Assembly: GCF_002741015.1 (NCBI RefSeq)
Contig: NZ_CP016616.1
Location: 4,125,501-4,189,500, forward strand
Direction: 5' to 3'
DNA: 64,000 nucleotides
Source: Microvirga ossetica
GTDB lineage: Bacteria; Pseudomonadota; Alphaproteobacteria; Rhizobiales; Beijerinckiaceae
Each line of letters opens with the position of its first letter. The first letter of the stretch is position 1. Below the pieces are notes generated by a model. It saw only the letters and a program-made list of their open reading frames with translations. It ran no database searches and was not told the origin of the DNA. A program made the translations under genes and the position numbers. Below are positions 44,922-52,805 of this stretch, one piece after another.

Positions 44922-45758
44922 CTACCAGGCGGGCACGGTCATCTCGCCGAAATGCTTCTTGAGGATGGCTTTGACCTCGGGCGAGTTCTGGTAGATGGAG
45001 ACGAACTTGTTGATCCGCGGCTCCTTCGCGTCCTCGGCGCGGACGACCCATTGAATGGCGAAGCGCTTCTGGACGTCATCGAAGATCAGCGCAGAGTTTG
45101 GATCGATATCGAATTGCTTGAGGGTCGCAGGATAGCCCTGTCCGAGGTCCACATCGTCGAGAGCGGTCGGCAATTGCTGGGCGATCAGCTCGGTGATTTT
45201 GATGTTCTTGGGATTGGACACGATATCGGCGACGGTGGCCCTGAAGTCCAAGCCTTCCTTGAGCTTGATCAGGCCGATGCGATCGAGAAGCACGAGGCCG
45301 CGGCCGCCATTCACCGGATCGTTGGCGATGGCGACCTTCGCGCCGTTCGGCAGGTCCGAGACGTTCTTGTACCTCTTCGAATAGAGGCCGACCTTCGACA
45401 TGGTGCCGACGCCGATCGACACGAAATCATAGCCTCGCGCCTTCTTGGCGTCCTCCAGGAACGGGATGTGCTGGAAGTAGTTGGCGTCGATATCCTTGTT
45501 GGCGAGGGCGGCGTTGGGCGTGATCCAGTCGGTGAACTCGATCACCTTCACGTCAAGGCCCTGCTCCTTGGCCTCTTTCGCCGCCTGATGAACGGCATCG
45601 GCCGACAACCCGGAATTGATACCGACCCGCAGCGGACCCGCCGCCTGAGCCGTGCCCGACGCCATTGCCCAGGTGGATGCGGCAAGAACGGCGAGTATCG
45701 GCAGGGCCTTGGATCGTGTCAGGCGGCGGTGCCAGACGGCCAGCGACTTCCTCAGCAT
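44922..45758 (-). CDS. MetQ/NlpA-family ABC substrate-binding protein
   Basis: A 278-residue exported binding protein. An unusually long basic N-region (MLRKSLAVWHRRLTRSKA) precedes the hydrophobic ILAVLAASTWAMASG and a cut at AQA-A. No lipobox Cys is present, unlike many MetQ lipoproteins. The mature part fits NlpA: VIEFTDWITPNAALANKDIDANYFQH, in parts FTDWITPNAALANKDID and ANYFQH, then KVAIANDPVNGGRGLVLLDRIGLIKL with NDPVN. It heads the operon of monooxygenases and MetI-type permease. The ligand is uncertain. Confidence 0.9.
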   Translation of the reverse strand: MLRKSLAVWHRRLTRSKALPILAVLAASTWAMASGTAQAAGPLRVGINSGLSADAVHQAAKEAKEQGLDVKVIEFTDWITPNAALANKDIDANYFQHIPFLEDAKKARGYDFVSIGVGTMSKVGLYSKRYKNVSDLPNGAKVAIANDPVNGGRGLVLLDRIGLIKLKEGLDFRATVADIVSNPKNIKITELIAQQLPTALDDVDLGQGYPATLKQFDIDPNSALIFDDVQKRFAIQWVVRAEDAKEPRINKFVSIYQNSPEVKAILKKHFGEMTVPAW

Positions 45759-45981
45759 AGTAAAACCTCGCGTTTTAAAAGGTTGAATGACGAGTGATCG
45801 TCACATTTCGGAGCGACGCGCACGAAAATGGTATCGTCTTTCGAGTATTTTGCGAGGAGGACTCCTGATCGTGGCCCATCTATTCACGATGAATAGTCCA
45901 CCTCGGGCAAAGCGACGTCTCAAGGTGCGCTTGGAGACTTGCAGGATCGTGCCTCGATTGGCGGGATGGGTCAATTAGAAT

Positions 45982-45997
45982 GTTCTTTTTTTAGAAC
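45982..45997. promoter_or_regulatory. GTTCT-N6-AGAAC inverted repeat, candidate Lrp-type operator
   Basis: GTTCT (45982-45986), a T-run spacer and AGAAC (45993-45997). An AT-rich, partly symmetric 15-16-bp site like this is what Lrp/AsnC proteins usually bind. It is 205 bp upstream of the regulator start and on the side of the sulfur operon. Confidence 0.4.
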
Positions 45998-46149
45998 GAT
46001 CGCGGGAAGAAAAAACTTCTCCGTCCCTCTCGCTGCGCTGGGGTGCGCAAGCGCGTTATTTTATGATCCGGAGATGGTAGGACTGCCACGGTTCATGCGA
46101 CCCTTGGAGGGTCCTCGCTTACAGGGTTCCCCCTCCGCACTTGACCTCG

Positions 46150-46163
46150 TTCTTTATAAAGAA
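46150..46163. promoter_or_regulatory. 14-bp perfect palindrome upstream of the Lrp-type gene
   Basis: TTCTTTATAAAGAA is fully symmetric and lies 37 bp before the regulator's ATG, where it would overlap or follow its promoter. Autoregulation is typical of Lrp/AsnC proteins. It shares the TTCT/AGAA arms with the site at 45982. Confidence 0.5.
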
Positions 46164-46199
46164 CATAAAGCAATCTGGCGAACAGATGCGGGTCGAGAG

Positions 46200-46655
46200 A
46201 TGGATGCAATCGACACCAAGATCCTCAGGTTCCTCCAGGAGGACGCGAGCATCTCCATTGCGGAGCTGGCGCAAAGGGTGAACCTGTCCCAGACCCCTTG
46301 CTGGAAGCGGATCCAGCGCCTGGAGGCCTCGGGGGTCATCAAGGGACGGGTCGCGCTCGTCGACCCGGAGAAGATCGGGCTCAGCCTGACCGCCTTCGTC
46401 TCGGTCGAGGCCTACGACCATACGGAGGCGTGGACGCAGCGGTTCGCGGAATTCGTCTCGACGCTGCCCGAGGTGATGGAATTCTATCGCATGGCCGGCG
46501 ACGTGGACTACATCCTGCGCGTGGTCGTCCCCGACATGGCTGCCTATGATGGGTTCTACAAAAAGCTCATCAATGCCGTGCCGCTCAAGAACGTCACGTC
46601 GCGCTTCGCCATGGAGCGCATCAAGTCCACGACCGCCTTCGCGCTGACCGCATAA
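46200..46655 (+). CDS. Lrp/AsnC-family transcriptional regulator
   Basis: A 151-residue regulator. The N-terminal HTH (about 5-60) is SISIAELAQRVNLSQTPCW then KRIQRLEASGVIKG. The C-terminal RAM ligand-binding domain (about 70-145) contains PEVMEFYRMAGDVDYILRVVV. Family members sense amino acids. Being divergent from an operon with a methionine-type transporter and sulfur monooxygenases suggests control of that operon by a sulfur amino acid. Start: ATG at 46200; an upstream in-frame start at 45939 spans the palindromes and is not conserved. It is convergent with a GntR gene, 12 bp apart. Confidence 0.92.
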   Translation: MDAIDTKILRFLQEDASISIAELAQRVNLSQTPCWKRIQRLEASGVIKGRVALVDPEKIGLSLTAFVSVEAYDHTEAWTQRFAEFVSTLPEVMEFYRMAGDVDYILRVVVPDMAAYDGFYKKLINAVPLKNVTSRFAMERIKSTTAFALTA

Positions 46656-46667
46656 GTCCGCAGTCGT

Positions 46668-47348
46668 TTACGCGCTGAAGAGTTCGGGATGCTCCGCCTC
46701 GACCCGGGGCAGGGCGCGTAGGATTTCCGTAAGATGCCGGCGCATGGCCTCCGCAGCGGCCTCCTCGTCACGGCTGTCGATGGCGGCGACGATGGCGCGA
46801 TGCTGATCGATCAAGGGCAGCATCGCTTCGGGGCCGGGGAGGGTGAGCTGGCACACCCGGTCCATATGGGCCTTGATGTCCTGCACCGCCTCCCACGCCA
46901 GGGGGCAGCCCGCGCCCTCGGCCAGAGCGATGTGGAAGAGCTCGTCGTAGCGCTGGAAGGCCGCATGGTCGTCCCGCCTCGCAGCGTTGTCCTGCATCTC
47001 CAGGAGATCGTCGATCCGCTCCCGGCTCTGCTGGTCGAATGACAAGCAGGCGCGGCGCACGACCGCCGTCTCGATCGCCTCGCGGACGAACCGGGCCTCC
47101 ATCATCTTGCGCACCGAAATCTTGACCACCGTCGTGCCGCGCTGGGGCTGAATTTCCACGAGACGCGTCCGGGCGAGCCCGATCAGCGCCTCGCGGACAG
47201 GCTGGCGGGAAACCCCATGGCGCTCGGCGATGTCCTGCTCAGACAGCCGGCTTCCGGGCGGAAGCTCCAGCGCGATGATCAGGCGGCGCAGCTCGGTTTC
47301 GATGCGCTGGGCTGCGGAGCCTTGGACGACGGGGAAGGGCGTGTTCAC
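46668..47348 (-). CDS. GntR-family regulator (FadR/FCD type), likely uronate-responsive
   Basis: A 226-residue repressor. The winged HTH (about 12-75) has LSEQDIAERHGVSRQPVREALIGL. The FCD ligand domain (about 85-215) has metal-site Asp/His residues: D and H in YDELFHIALAEGAG, H in LIDQHRAIVAAID and H in RRHLTEI. Such regulators often sense sugar acids. It is divergent from the TRAP/kdu operon, so it probably controls uptake and breakdown of unsaturated uronates. A TGTAT-N6-ATACA element lies 42 bp upstream. Confidence 0.92.
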   Translation of the reverse strand: MNTPFPVVQGSAAQRIETELRRLIIALELPPGSRLSEQDIAERHGVSRQPVREALIGLARTRLVEIQPQRGTTVVKISVRKMMEARFVREAIETAVVRRACLSFDQQSRERIDDLLEMQDNAARRDDHAAFQRYDELFHIALAEGAGCPLAWEAVQDIKAHMDRVCQLTLPGPEAMLPLIDQHRAIVAAIDSRDEEAAAEAMRRHLTEILRALPRVEAEHPELFSA

Positions 47349-47389
47349 GGGCGGATCTCATTCTTTAGACGGGTTGCATCATATATAAG

Positions 47390-47405
47390 TGTATACTACC
47401 ATACA
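47390..47405. promoter_or_regulatory. TGTAT-N6-ATACA, candidate GntR operator in the gntR/TRAP gap
   Basis: TGTAT (47390-47394) and ATACA (47401-47405) flank ACTACC, embedded in an AT-rich stretch (ATATATAAG) unlike the surrounding sequence. FCD-type GntR proteins bind short symmetric sites with T/G-A/C arms. It lies between the divergent regulator and transporter genes and could control both. Confidence 0.5.
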
Positions 47406-47543
47406 AGGGTCGACCAGTTAAGCCGCAGCAAGCGGCACCTGGTCCCGCTCCAAGGGCCGGCAAGGTTCTCAGAGCGCAGGACAGACCGGCAAAGACCGGG
47501 CCTGAAACAACAAAGCAACAGAGGAAAGCTTAAGGAGGATATG

Positions 47544-48524
47544 ATGGTAACCAAAAGAACCCTCGCCGCTGCCGCCCTTGGACTATGGACGGCCCTTATA
47601 AGTGGCACAGCCGGGGCCCAGACGACACTGCGCTCCGCCGATATTCACCCGGATGGGTATCCGACTGTCGAGGCGGTAAAATATTTCGGCTCGCTCCTCG
47701 AGAAGAAGACCAACGGCCGATACAAGATCCAGGTGTTCCATTCCGCGCAGCTCGGCCAGGAGAAGGACACGATCGAGCAGACCCGCTTCGGCGTCATCGA
47801 TCTGAACCGGATCAATATGGGCCCGTTCAACAACCTGATTCCTGAGACCCTGGTGCCCTCGCTGCCGTTCATCTTCCGGTCGGTCGACCACATGCGCAAG
47901 ACCGTGGACGGCCCGATCGGCGATCAGATCCTGAAGGCCTTCGAGCCGCACGGGCTCGTCGCGTTGGCCTTCTACGATTCGGGTGCACGCTCGTTCTACA
48001 ACTCCAAGCGCACCATCAACACGCCGGCTGACCTCAAGGGCATGAAGGTCCGCGTGATCCAGTCGGATCTCTTCCTCGACATGGTGAACGCGCTCGGCGC
48101 CAATGCGACGCCGATGCCTCCGGGTGAGGTCTATTCCGCGCTGCAGACCGGCGTGGTCGACGGTGCCGAGAACAACTGGCCGAGCTACGATTCCTTCCGC
48201 CATTTCGAGGTGGCGAAATTCTACTCGCTGACCGAGCATTCCATGTCTCCGGAAGTGCTCGTCATGTCGAAGAAGAGCTTCGACAAGATGTCCCCCGAGG
48301 ACCAGAAGGCAGTGCGCGAGACGGCAAAGGAATCCGTCGCGAAGATGCGCGAGCTCTGGGAGGCGCGCGAGAAGGAAGCCGAAAAGAAGATCCGGGCGAG
48401 CGGCAGCCAGATCAACAATGTCGACAAGCAGCCCTTCATCGACGCCATGAAGCCGGTCTACGAGAAGTATGCCAAGGACGCGAAGGTGAAGGAGCTCGTC
48501 TCCCGCATCCAGGCGATGAACTGA
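47544..48524 (+). CDS. TRAP transporter periplasmic binding protein (DctP family)
   Basis: A 326-residue exported protein with signal peptide MVTKRTLAAAALGLWTALIS and a cut at AGA-Q. The DctP fold is clear: QLGQEKDTIEQTRFGVIDL, then LKGMKVRVIQSDLFLDM, whose Arg in KVRV usually clamps the ligand carboxylate, and the GVVDGAENNWPSY block. With dctQM and kdu genes downstream, the ligand is probably an unsaturated uronate or oligomer. Tandem ATGs occur at 47541 and 47544; the second is better spaced after AAGGAGG. A 9-bp hairpin follows the gene. Confidence 0.94.
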   Translation: MVTKRTLAAAALGLWTALISGTAGAQTTLRSADIHPDGYPTVEAVKYFGSLLEKKTNGRYKIQVFHSAQLGQEKDTIEQTRFGVIDLNRINMGPFNNLIPETLVPSLPFIFRSVDHMRKTVDGPIGDQILKAFEPHGLVALAFYDSGARSFYNSKRTINTPADLKGMKVRVIQSDLFLDMVNALGANATPMPPGEVYSALQTGVVDGAENNWPSYDSFRHFEVAKFYSLTEHSMSPEVLVMSKKSFDKMSPEDQKAVRETAKESVAKMRELWEAREKEAEKKIRASGSQINNVDKQPFIDAMKPVYEKYAKDAKVKELVSRIQAMN

Positions 48525-48547
48525 GCCGAATAAGGCACATGCTGTAA

Positions 48548-48569
48548 CGGACCGGCTGAGGCCGGTCCG
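48548..48569 (+). promoter_or_regulatory. Intercistronic hairpin after the TRAP binding-protein gene
   Basis: CGGACCGGC (48548-48556), loop TGAG, and GCCGGTCCG (48561-48569) form a perfect 9-bp stem 23 bp after the stop. No poly-T tract follows (CCTCTTGT). Likely a 3' mRNA-stabilising or partially terminating element setting binding protein above permease levels. Confidence 0.7.
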
Positions 48570-48597
48570 CCTCTTGTCCCACTGGAGACTGCTTTCG

Positions 48598-49137
48598 ATG
48601 CGCGCCGAACTTGCCGCGCTGTCCCGGATTCTGGCCGTCGTGAACAGAGCGGCCCTGTGGATCGCCGGGATCGGCCTCGTTCTCATGACCGTCTTCGTTG
48701 CCTGGCAGGTGTTCGGGCGCTACGTGCTGAACCAGTCGCCGAGCTGGACCGAGCCGGCCTCCCTGCTGCTCATGAGCTGGTTCATCCTGCTCGGCTCCGC
48801 CGTCGGCGTGCGCGACGGCAATCATCTCGGCTTCGAGATCGCTCTCCATTATGCGCCGCACGGCCTGCGCCAGATCATGCTCGGTGTGACCGAGATACTG
48901 GTGATGATCTTTGGCGGGGCCATGTCATGGTACGGCACGTTGCTGGCCGTCGAGACCTGGTCGGCGCTGATGCCGGGTCTGCCGATCCCGCAAGGGTTCG
49001 ATTATGTCCCTCTCGCCGTGGGCGGTCTTCTGATCGCGCTTTTCTCTCTCGAGAAATTCATTCGTCTGCTGCTCGTCGGCGAAGATGTCCCGATGGTGCG
49101 CGTGGATGAGCCCCATCTCGTTGCCGTGAAGGATTGA
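48598..49137 (+). CDS. TRAP transporter small permease (DctQ family)
   Basis: A 179-residue four-helix membrane subunit. The first helix is IAGIGLVLMTVFVAWQVFGRYVL, followed by the DctQ hallmark NQSPSWTEPASLLLMSWFILLG and GVRDGNHLGFEIAL. It bridges the binding protein and the large channel. The ATG at 48598 follows GGAGA at suitable distance; an upstream in-frame start at 48574 lies too near the hairpin. The large permease gene starts 4 bp after its stop. Confidence 0.92.
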   Translation: MRAELAALSRILAVVNRAALWIAGIGLVLMTVFVAWQVFGRYVLNQSPSWTEPASLLLMSWFILLGSAVGVRDGNHLGFEIALHYAPHGLRQIMLGVTEILVMIFGGAMSWYGTLLAVETWSALMPGLPIPQGFDYVPLAVGGLLIALFSLEKFIRLLLVGEDVPMVRVDEPHLVAVKD

Positions 49138-49141
49138 TGTC

Positions 49142-50422
49142 ATGGAGATTTGGGTTCTCTTCGGCGTCTTCACGCTCCTGCTCATTATCGGAACGCCGGT
49201 CGCGTTCTGCCTCGGCATCGCGTCTCTGGCGACGATTCTCTATATGCAGCTGCCGCCGATCGTTGTGTTCCAGCAGCTCAATTCCGGCATGAACGCCTTT
49301 GCCATGATGGCGATCCCGTTCTTCATCTATGCCGGCGATCTGATGATGCGCGGTGGCATCGCCGACCGCCTGATCCGCCTCGCCGCCGGCCTGGTGGGCC
49401 ACCTTCGCGGCGGCTTGGGGCAGGTGAACGTCGTCGCTTCGACGCTGTTCGGTGGCATCTCCGGCTCCGCGATCGCGGATGCCTCCGCCATCGGCGGCAT
49501 CATGATCCCGCAGATGGAAAAGCGGGGCTATGCCAAGGACTACAGCGTCAACGTCACGGTGAATGCGGCCATCATCGCGCTGCTCATCCCGCCGTCCCAC
49601 AACATGATCATCTATTCGATCGCGGCAGGCGGCACGATTTCGGTCGCGGACCTGTTCACGGCCGGCATCGTCCCCGGCTTTCTGCTGGCGGCGGCCCTCA
49701 TGATCACAGCCTACGTGGTCGCCGTGCGCCGCGGCTACCCGGCCGATCCGTTCCCCGGCTTCCGGATGCTCGGCTACTTCCTGGTCTCGGCCGTGCCGGG
49801 CATCCTGCTCATTTTCATCATTTTCGGCGGGGTTCGCTCCGGCGTCTTTACGGCAACCGAGAGCTCCTGCATCGCTGTCGTCTACGCCCTGCTCGTCACG
49901 CTCTTCGTCTATCGCGAGATGAACTGGGAGAGCTTCGTCGAGGCGACCCTTGGTGCCGTGCGCACCACCGCCATGGTTCTCCTGGTCATCGGCACCGCCA
50001 GCGCGTTCGGGTGGCTCATGGCCTTCCTGCAGGTGCCGCAGGCAACCATCGCTCTCATGAAGACGCTGTCGGACAACCCGATCGTCGTCCTCCTGCTCAT
50101 CAACGTCATCCTGTTGGTCCTCGGCACCTTCATGGACATGGCGCCGATGATCATCATCTGCACGCCGATCTTCCTGCCCGTGATCAAGGCGTTCGGCATC
50201 GACCCGGTGCATTTCGGGGTGATCCTGATCCTCAATGCCGGCATCGGCCTCAACACCCCGCCGGTGGGCTCGGTGCTCTTCGTCGGCTGCGCGGTCGGCA
50301 AGATCACCATCGGTGAAGCCATGAAGACGATCTGGCCGTTTTTGGGAGCCAGCGTCCTGGTGCTGCTTCTCGTCACCTACATCCCTGGCCTGTCGCTCTG
50401 GCTCCCCGCCCTTTTCCGCTGA
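49142..50422 (+). CDS. TRAP transporter large permease (DctM family)
   Basis: A 426-residue Na+-coupled permease with about 12 helices. Conserved blocks include AMMAIPFFIYAGDLMMRGGIADRL, GQVNVVASTLFGGISGSAIADASAIGG (GGISGSAIADASAIG), IPPSHNMIIYS, and the C-terminal counterpart LNAGIGLNTPPVGSVLFVG. The paired GGISGS/NTPPVG re-entrant loops form the transport site. It is the third gene of the operon; kduI begins 23 bp further. No frameshift is seen. Confidence 0.94.
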   Translation: MEIWVLFGVFTLLLIIGTPVAFCLGIASLATILYMQLPPIVVFQQLNSGMNAFAMMAIPFFIYAGDLMMRGGIADRLIRLAAGLVGHLRGGLGQVNVVASTLFGGISGSAIADASAIGGIMIPQMEKRGYAKDYSVNVTVNAAIIALLIPPSHNMIIYSIAAGGTISVADLFTAGIVPGFLLAAALMITAYVVAVRRGYPADPFPGFRMLGYFLVSAVPGILLIFIIFGGVRSGVFTATESSCIAVVYALLVTLFVYREMNWESFVEATLGAVRTTAMVLLVIGTASAFGWLMAFLQVPQATIALMKTLSDNPIVVLLLINVILLVLGTFMDMAPMIIICTPIFLPVIKAFGIDPVHFGVILILNAGIGLNTPPVGSVLFVGCAVGKITIGEAMKTIWPFLGASVLVLLLVTYIPGLSLWLPALFR

Positions 50423-50445
50423 TCTTCGTCATTCAAGAGGCTCTC

Positions 50446-51282
50446 ATGACCATCGACATCCGGCAGGTATGCCACCCTGAGGCCGTCCGCCATTTCAGCA
50501 CGGCGGACCTGCGCCGCCACTTCCTGATCGAGCAGCTGTTCGTTCCCGGAGAGATCAAGCTGACCTACAGCCATATCGACCGGCTGGTGGTGGGCGGCGC
50601 AACGCCGCTTGCGGGGGCCATCAAGCTCGACTCGCACAAGCAGATCGGCTCGCCGAATTTCCTGGATCGGCGCGAGATCGGCATCGTCAATCTGGGCGGC
50701 GCCGGGCGCGTCCATACGGATGGCGAGATCCACAATCTCGGGCCTCGCGATGCCCTTTACGTCGCCATGGGCACGAAGGATGTGCGGTTCGAGAGCCTTG
50801 ATGCGGCAACGCCGGCGAAATTCTATCTCGTCAGCACGCCGGCTCATGCCCGCTTCGAGACGGTGAAGATCGGCCTCGATCGCGCCCGCCGCGTCGACCT
50901 GGGCGATGCGGCGAACGGCAATGTCCGCACCATCTTCCAGATGATCCATCCGGAGGTTTGCCGCTCGGCCCAGCTCGTCCTCGGCATGACGCAGCTCAAG
51001 CCGGGCAGCATGTGGAATACCATGCCAGCACATCTGCACGACCGCCGCTCCGAAGTTTACGTCTATTTCGACATGCAGCCCGACACGCGTGTGTTCCATC
51101 TCATGGGCGAGCCGAACGAGACGAAGCATCTCGTTGTCGCCAACGAGCAGGCGATCCTCTCGCCCGGCTGGTCGATCCATTCCGGTGTCGGCACGAGCAA
51201 TTATGCCTTCGTCTGGGCCATGGGCGGCGACAACCAGGATTTTACCGATATGGATATGGTACCCATGGATGCCCTGCGTTGA
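50446..51282 (+). CDS. kduI: 5-dehydro-4-deoxy-D-glucuronate isomerase
   Basis: A 278-residue cupin enzyme converting 5-keto-4-deoxyuronate (DKI) to 2,5-diketo-3-deoxygluconate (DKII), a step in pectin and alginate catabolism. The zinc ligands fall exactly where E. coli KduI has them: H196 and H198 in HLHDRRSEVY, E203 in the same motif, and H245 in WSIHSGVG. The length also matches the family (278). It follows the TRAP permease and precedes kduD by ten bases. Confidence 0.96.
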   Translation: MTIDIRQVCHPEAVRHFSTADLRRHFLIEQLFVPGEIKLTYSHIDRLVVGGATPLAGAIKLDSHKQIGSPNFLDRREIGIVNLGGAGRVHTDGEIHNLGPRDALYVAMGTKDVRFESLDAATPAKFYLVSTPAHARFETVKIGLDRARRVDLGDAANGNVRTIFQMIHPEVCRSAQLVLGMTQLKPGSMWNTMPAHLHDRRSEVYVYFDMQPDTRVFHLMGEPNETKHLVVANEQAILSPGWSIHSGVGTSNYAFVWAMGGDNQDFTDMDMVPMDALR

Positions 51283-51292
51283 GAGGTTCGCA

Positions 51293-52051
51293 ATGACGCT
51301 CTCCTTCGATCTGACCGGCAAGACAGCCGTCGTGACTGGGGCCAATACCGGGCTCGGCCAGGCGATCGCAGTGGCCTTGGCGCAGGCCGGAGCATCCATC
51401 GTGGGGGTTGGCCGCTCGGCCATGGATGAGACCGAGCGGCTGTGCCGCGAGGCCGGTGCCCGCTTTCATGCCGTCCAGGCCGATCTGTCGACCCTCGAAC
51501 CGGTCGACCGCATCGTCACAGAGGCTATGTCGGCCGGCAGCCGGATCGACATCCTGGTCAACAATGCCGGCATCATCCGCCGCGCCGATGCCATCGAGTT
51601 CACGGAGAAGGATTGGGACGACGTGATGAACGTCAATCTCAAGTCGACGTTCTTCCTGTCCCAGGCGGCGGCGCGGACCATGCTGGCCGACGAGGGCGGG
51701 GGCAAGATCATCAACATCGCCTCGCTCCTCTCGTTTCAGGGCGGGATCCGGATTCCCTCCTATACGGCGAGCAAAAGCGGGCTGGCCGGTCTGACGCGGC
51801 TGCTCGCTTGCGAATGGGCGGCCAAGGGCATCAATGTGAATGCGATCGCGCCGGGATATTTCGTGACCAACAACACCGAGGCGCTCCGCGGCGATCCGAA
51901 GCGGAGCGGCGACATTCTCGCACGCATTCCTGCCGCCCGCTGGGGCGATCCGTCAGATCTCGGCGGGGCGGCCGTATTCCTGGCATCATCTGCGGCGAAT
52001 TACGTCCATGGTGTCGTGCTGCCGGTTGACGGCGGATGGCTGGCCCGCTGA
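51293..52051 (+). CDS. kduD: 2-dehydro-3-deoxy-D-gluconate 5-dehydrogenase
   Basis: A 252-residue short-chain dehydrogenase reducing DKII to 2-keto-3-deoxygluconate. It has the nucleotide site VVTGANTGLGQAIAVAL, NNAG (ILVNNAGIIRR), catalytic Ser in NIASLLSFQGG and YTASKSG with Tyr and Lys. The C-terminal AVFLASSAANYVHG then VVLPVDGGW is typical of SDRs. The ATG at 51293 lies after GAGAGG. KDG kinase and aldolase needed to complete the pathway are not in the window. Confidence 0.95.
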   Translation: MTLSFDLTGKTAVVTGANTGLGQAIAVALAQAGASIVGVGRSAMDETERLCREAGARFHAVQADLSTLEPVDRIVTEAMSAGSRIDILVNNAGIIRRADAIEFTEKDWDDVMNVNLKSTFFLSQAAARTMLADEGGGKIINIASLLSFQGGIRIPSYTASKSGLAGLTRLLACEWAAKGINVNAIAPGYFVTNNTEALRGDPKRSGDILARIPAARWGDPSDLGGAAVFLASSAANYVHGVVLPVDGGWLAR

Positions 52052-52068
52052 AACATTTTGGAGGAATC

Positions 52069-52419
52069 ATGAACCGCATCAACCAACCCTTCGCCTTCGA
52101 CGGCAATCTCGAGTGGGAGCCCGCAGGCGAAGGCATCCGCCGCAAGATCCTCACCTACAATGCGGAGGTGATGATGGTGCGCGTGGCGTTCGAGAAGGGT
52201 GCCGTGGGCGCCGCGCATTCGCACCCCCACATCCAGTGCAGCCTGATCGAGCAGGGCGTCTTCGACATCACCATCGCCGGACGTACGGAACGCCTCAAGC
52301 AGGGCGACAGCTTCCTCGTGCCGCCGAGCGCCATTCACGGGGCAGTAGCCGTGGAGGCCGGCGTGCTTCTCGACGTGTTCACGCCCATGCGCGAGGATTT
52401 CGTCGGCCTCAAGCCTTAG
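52069..52419 (+). CDS. kdgF: Unsaturated-uronate cupin KdgF
   Basis: A 116-residue single-domain cupin that speeds conversion of 4,5-unsaturated uronate monomers to linear DKI. The KdgF pattern is clear: VRVAFEKGAVGAAHSHPHIQC supplies metal His residues (AHSHPHIQC), then LKQGDSFLVPPSAIHGAVAVE with a third His, and the conserved VFTPMREDF end. The ATG at 52069 follows GGAGGA. It ends the TRAP-kdu operon; with kduI and kduD it gives the three cytosolic steps from unsaturated monomer to KDG. Confidence 0.93.
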   Translation: MNRINQPFAFDGNLEWEPAGEGIRRKILTYNAEVMMVRVAFEKGAVGAAHSHPHIQCSLIEQGVFDITIAGRTERLKQGDSFLVPPSAIHGAVAVEAGVLLDVFTPMREDFVGLKP

Positions 52420-52805
52420 CGAAACCCAGTCGCTAACGACGGGTCATATCAACCTGGACCTCCTTCCGATTTCCGTGCCGACCGGTGCCTGGGACATTCG
52501 CTTGCCCGGGTTGTATTCCGCTGCGTAATGTAACCTCGTGATTTGTAAGTCACTCCCTCGAAATTTTCCTGCCCATTGGAGTGTCGGGCGTCACACCAGT
52601 CTGGGCGACACGACGGCTAGAGGATACAAAGTATCACTACTCGCGAGCGCCGCGCAAAAATTTTAACCCTCCGAAACTTTCTGCCCTTGAAATGCGTTAC
52701 ATAGGGTCGAATTCCATCCGAAGACGAACAAAGTACCTTTTGGGACGTCGGCATATGGGGATCCAGGCAGGAGAGTTGGCCTGGAACAGCGTAACGGGGG
52801 GCCTT
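52420..52805. other. 386-bp region upstream of the poly-HAMP kinase
   Basis: No independent gene is seen. It carries the promoter region of the kinase operon and follows kdgF with no clear terminator. The frame of the kinase is open from 52581, but codons before 52806 do not resemble a protein domain (basic, cysteine-free, low-complexity), so they are treated as untranslated. An alternative start ATG lies at 52755. Confidence 0.45.

Larger units (their letters stand above)
45759..46199. other. 441-bp divergent regulatory region with palindromes
   Basis: This lies between the MetQ-like operon (leftward) and an Lrp-type regulator (rightward). No coding frame here is convincing. It contains GTTCT-N6-AGAAC at 45982-45997 and the perfect palindrome TTCTTTATAAAGAA at 46150-46163, both listed separately. 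Base composition is more AT-rich than nearby genes. Confidence 0.5.
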
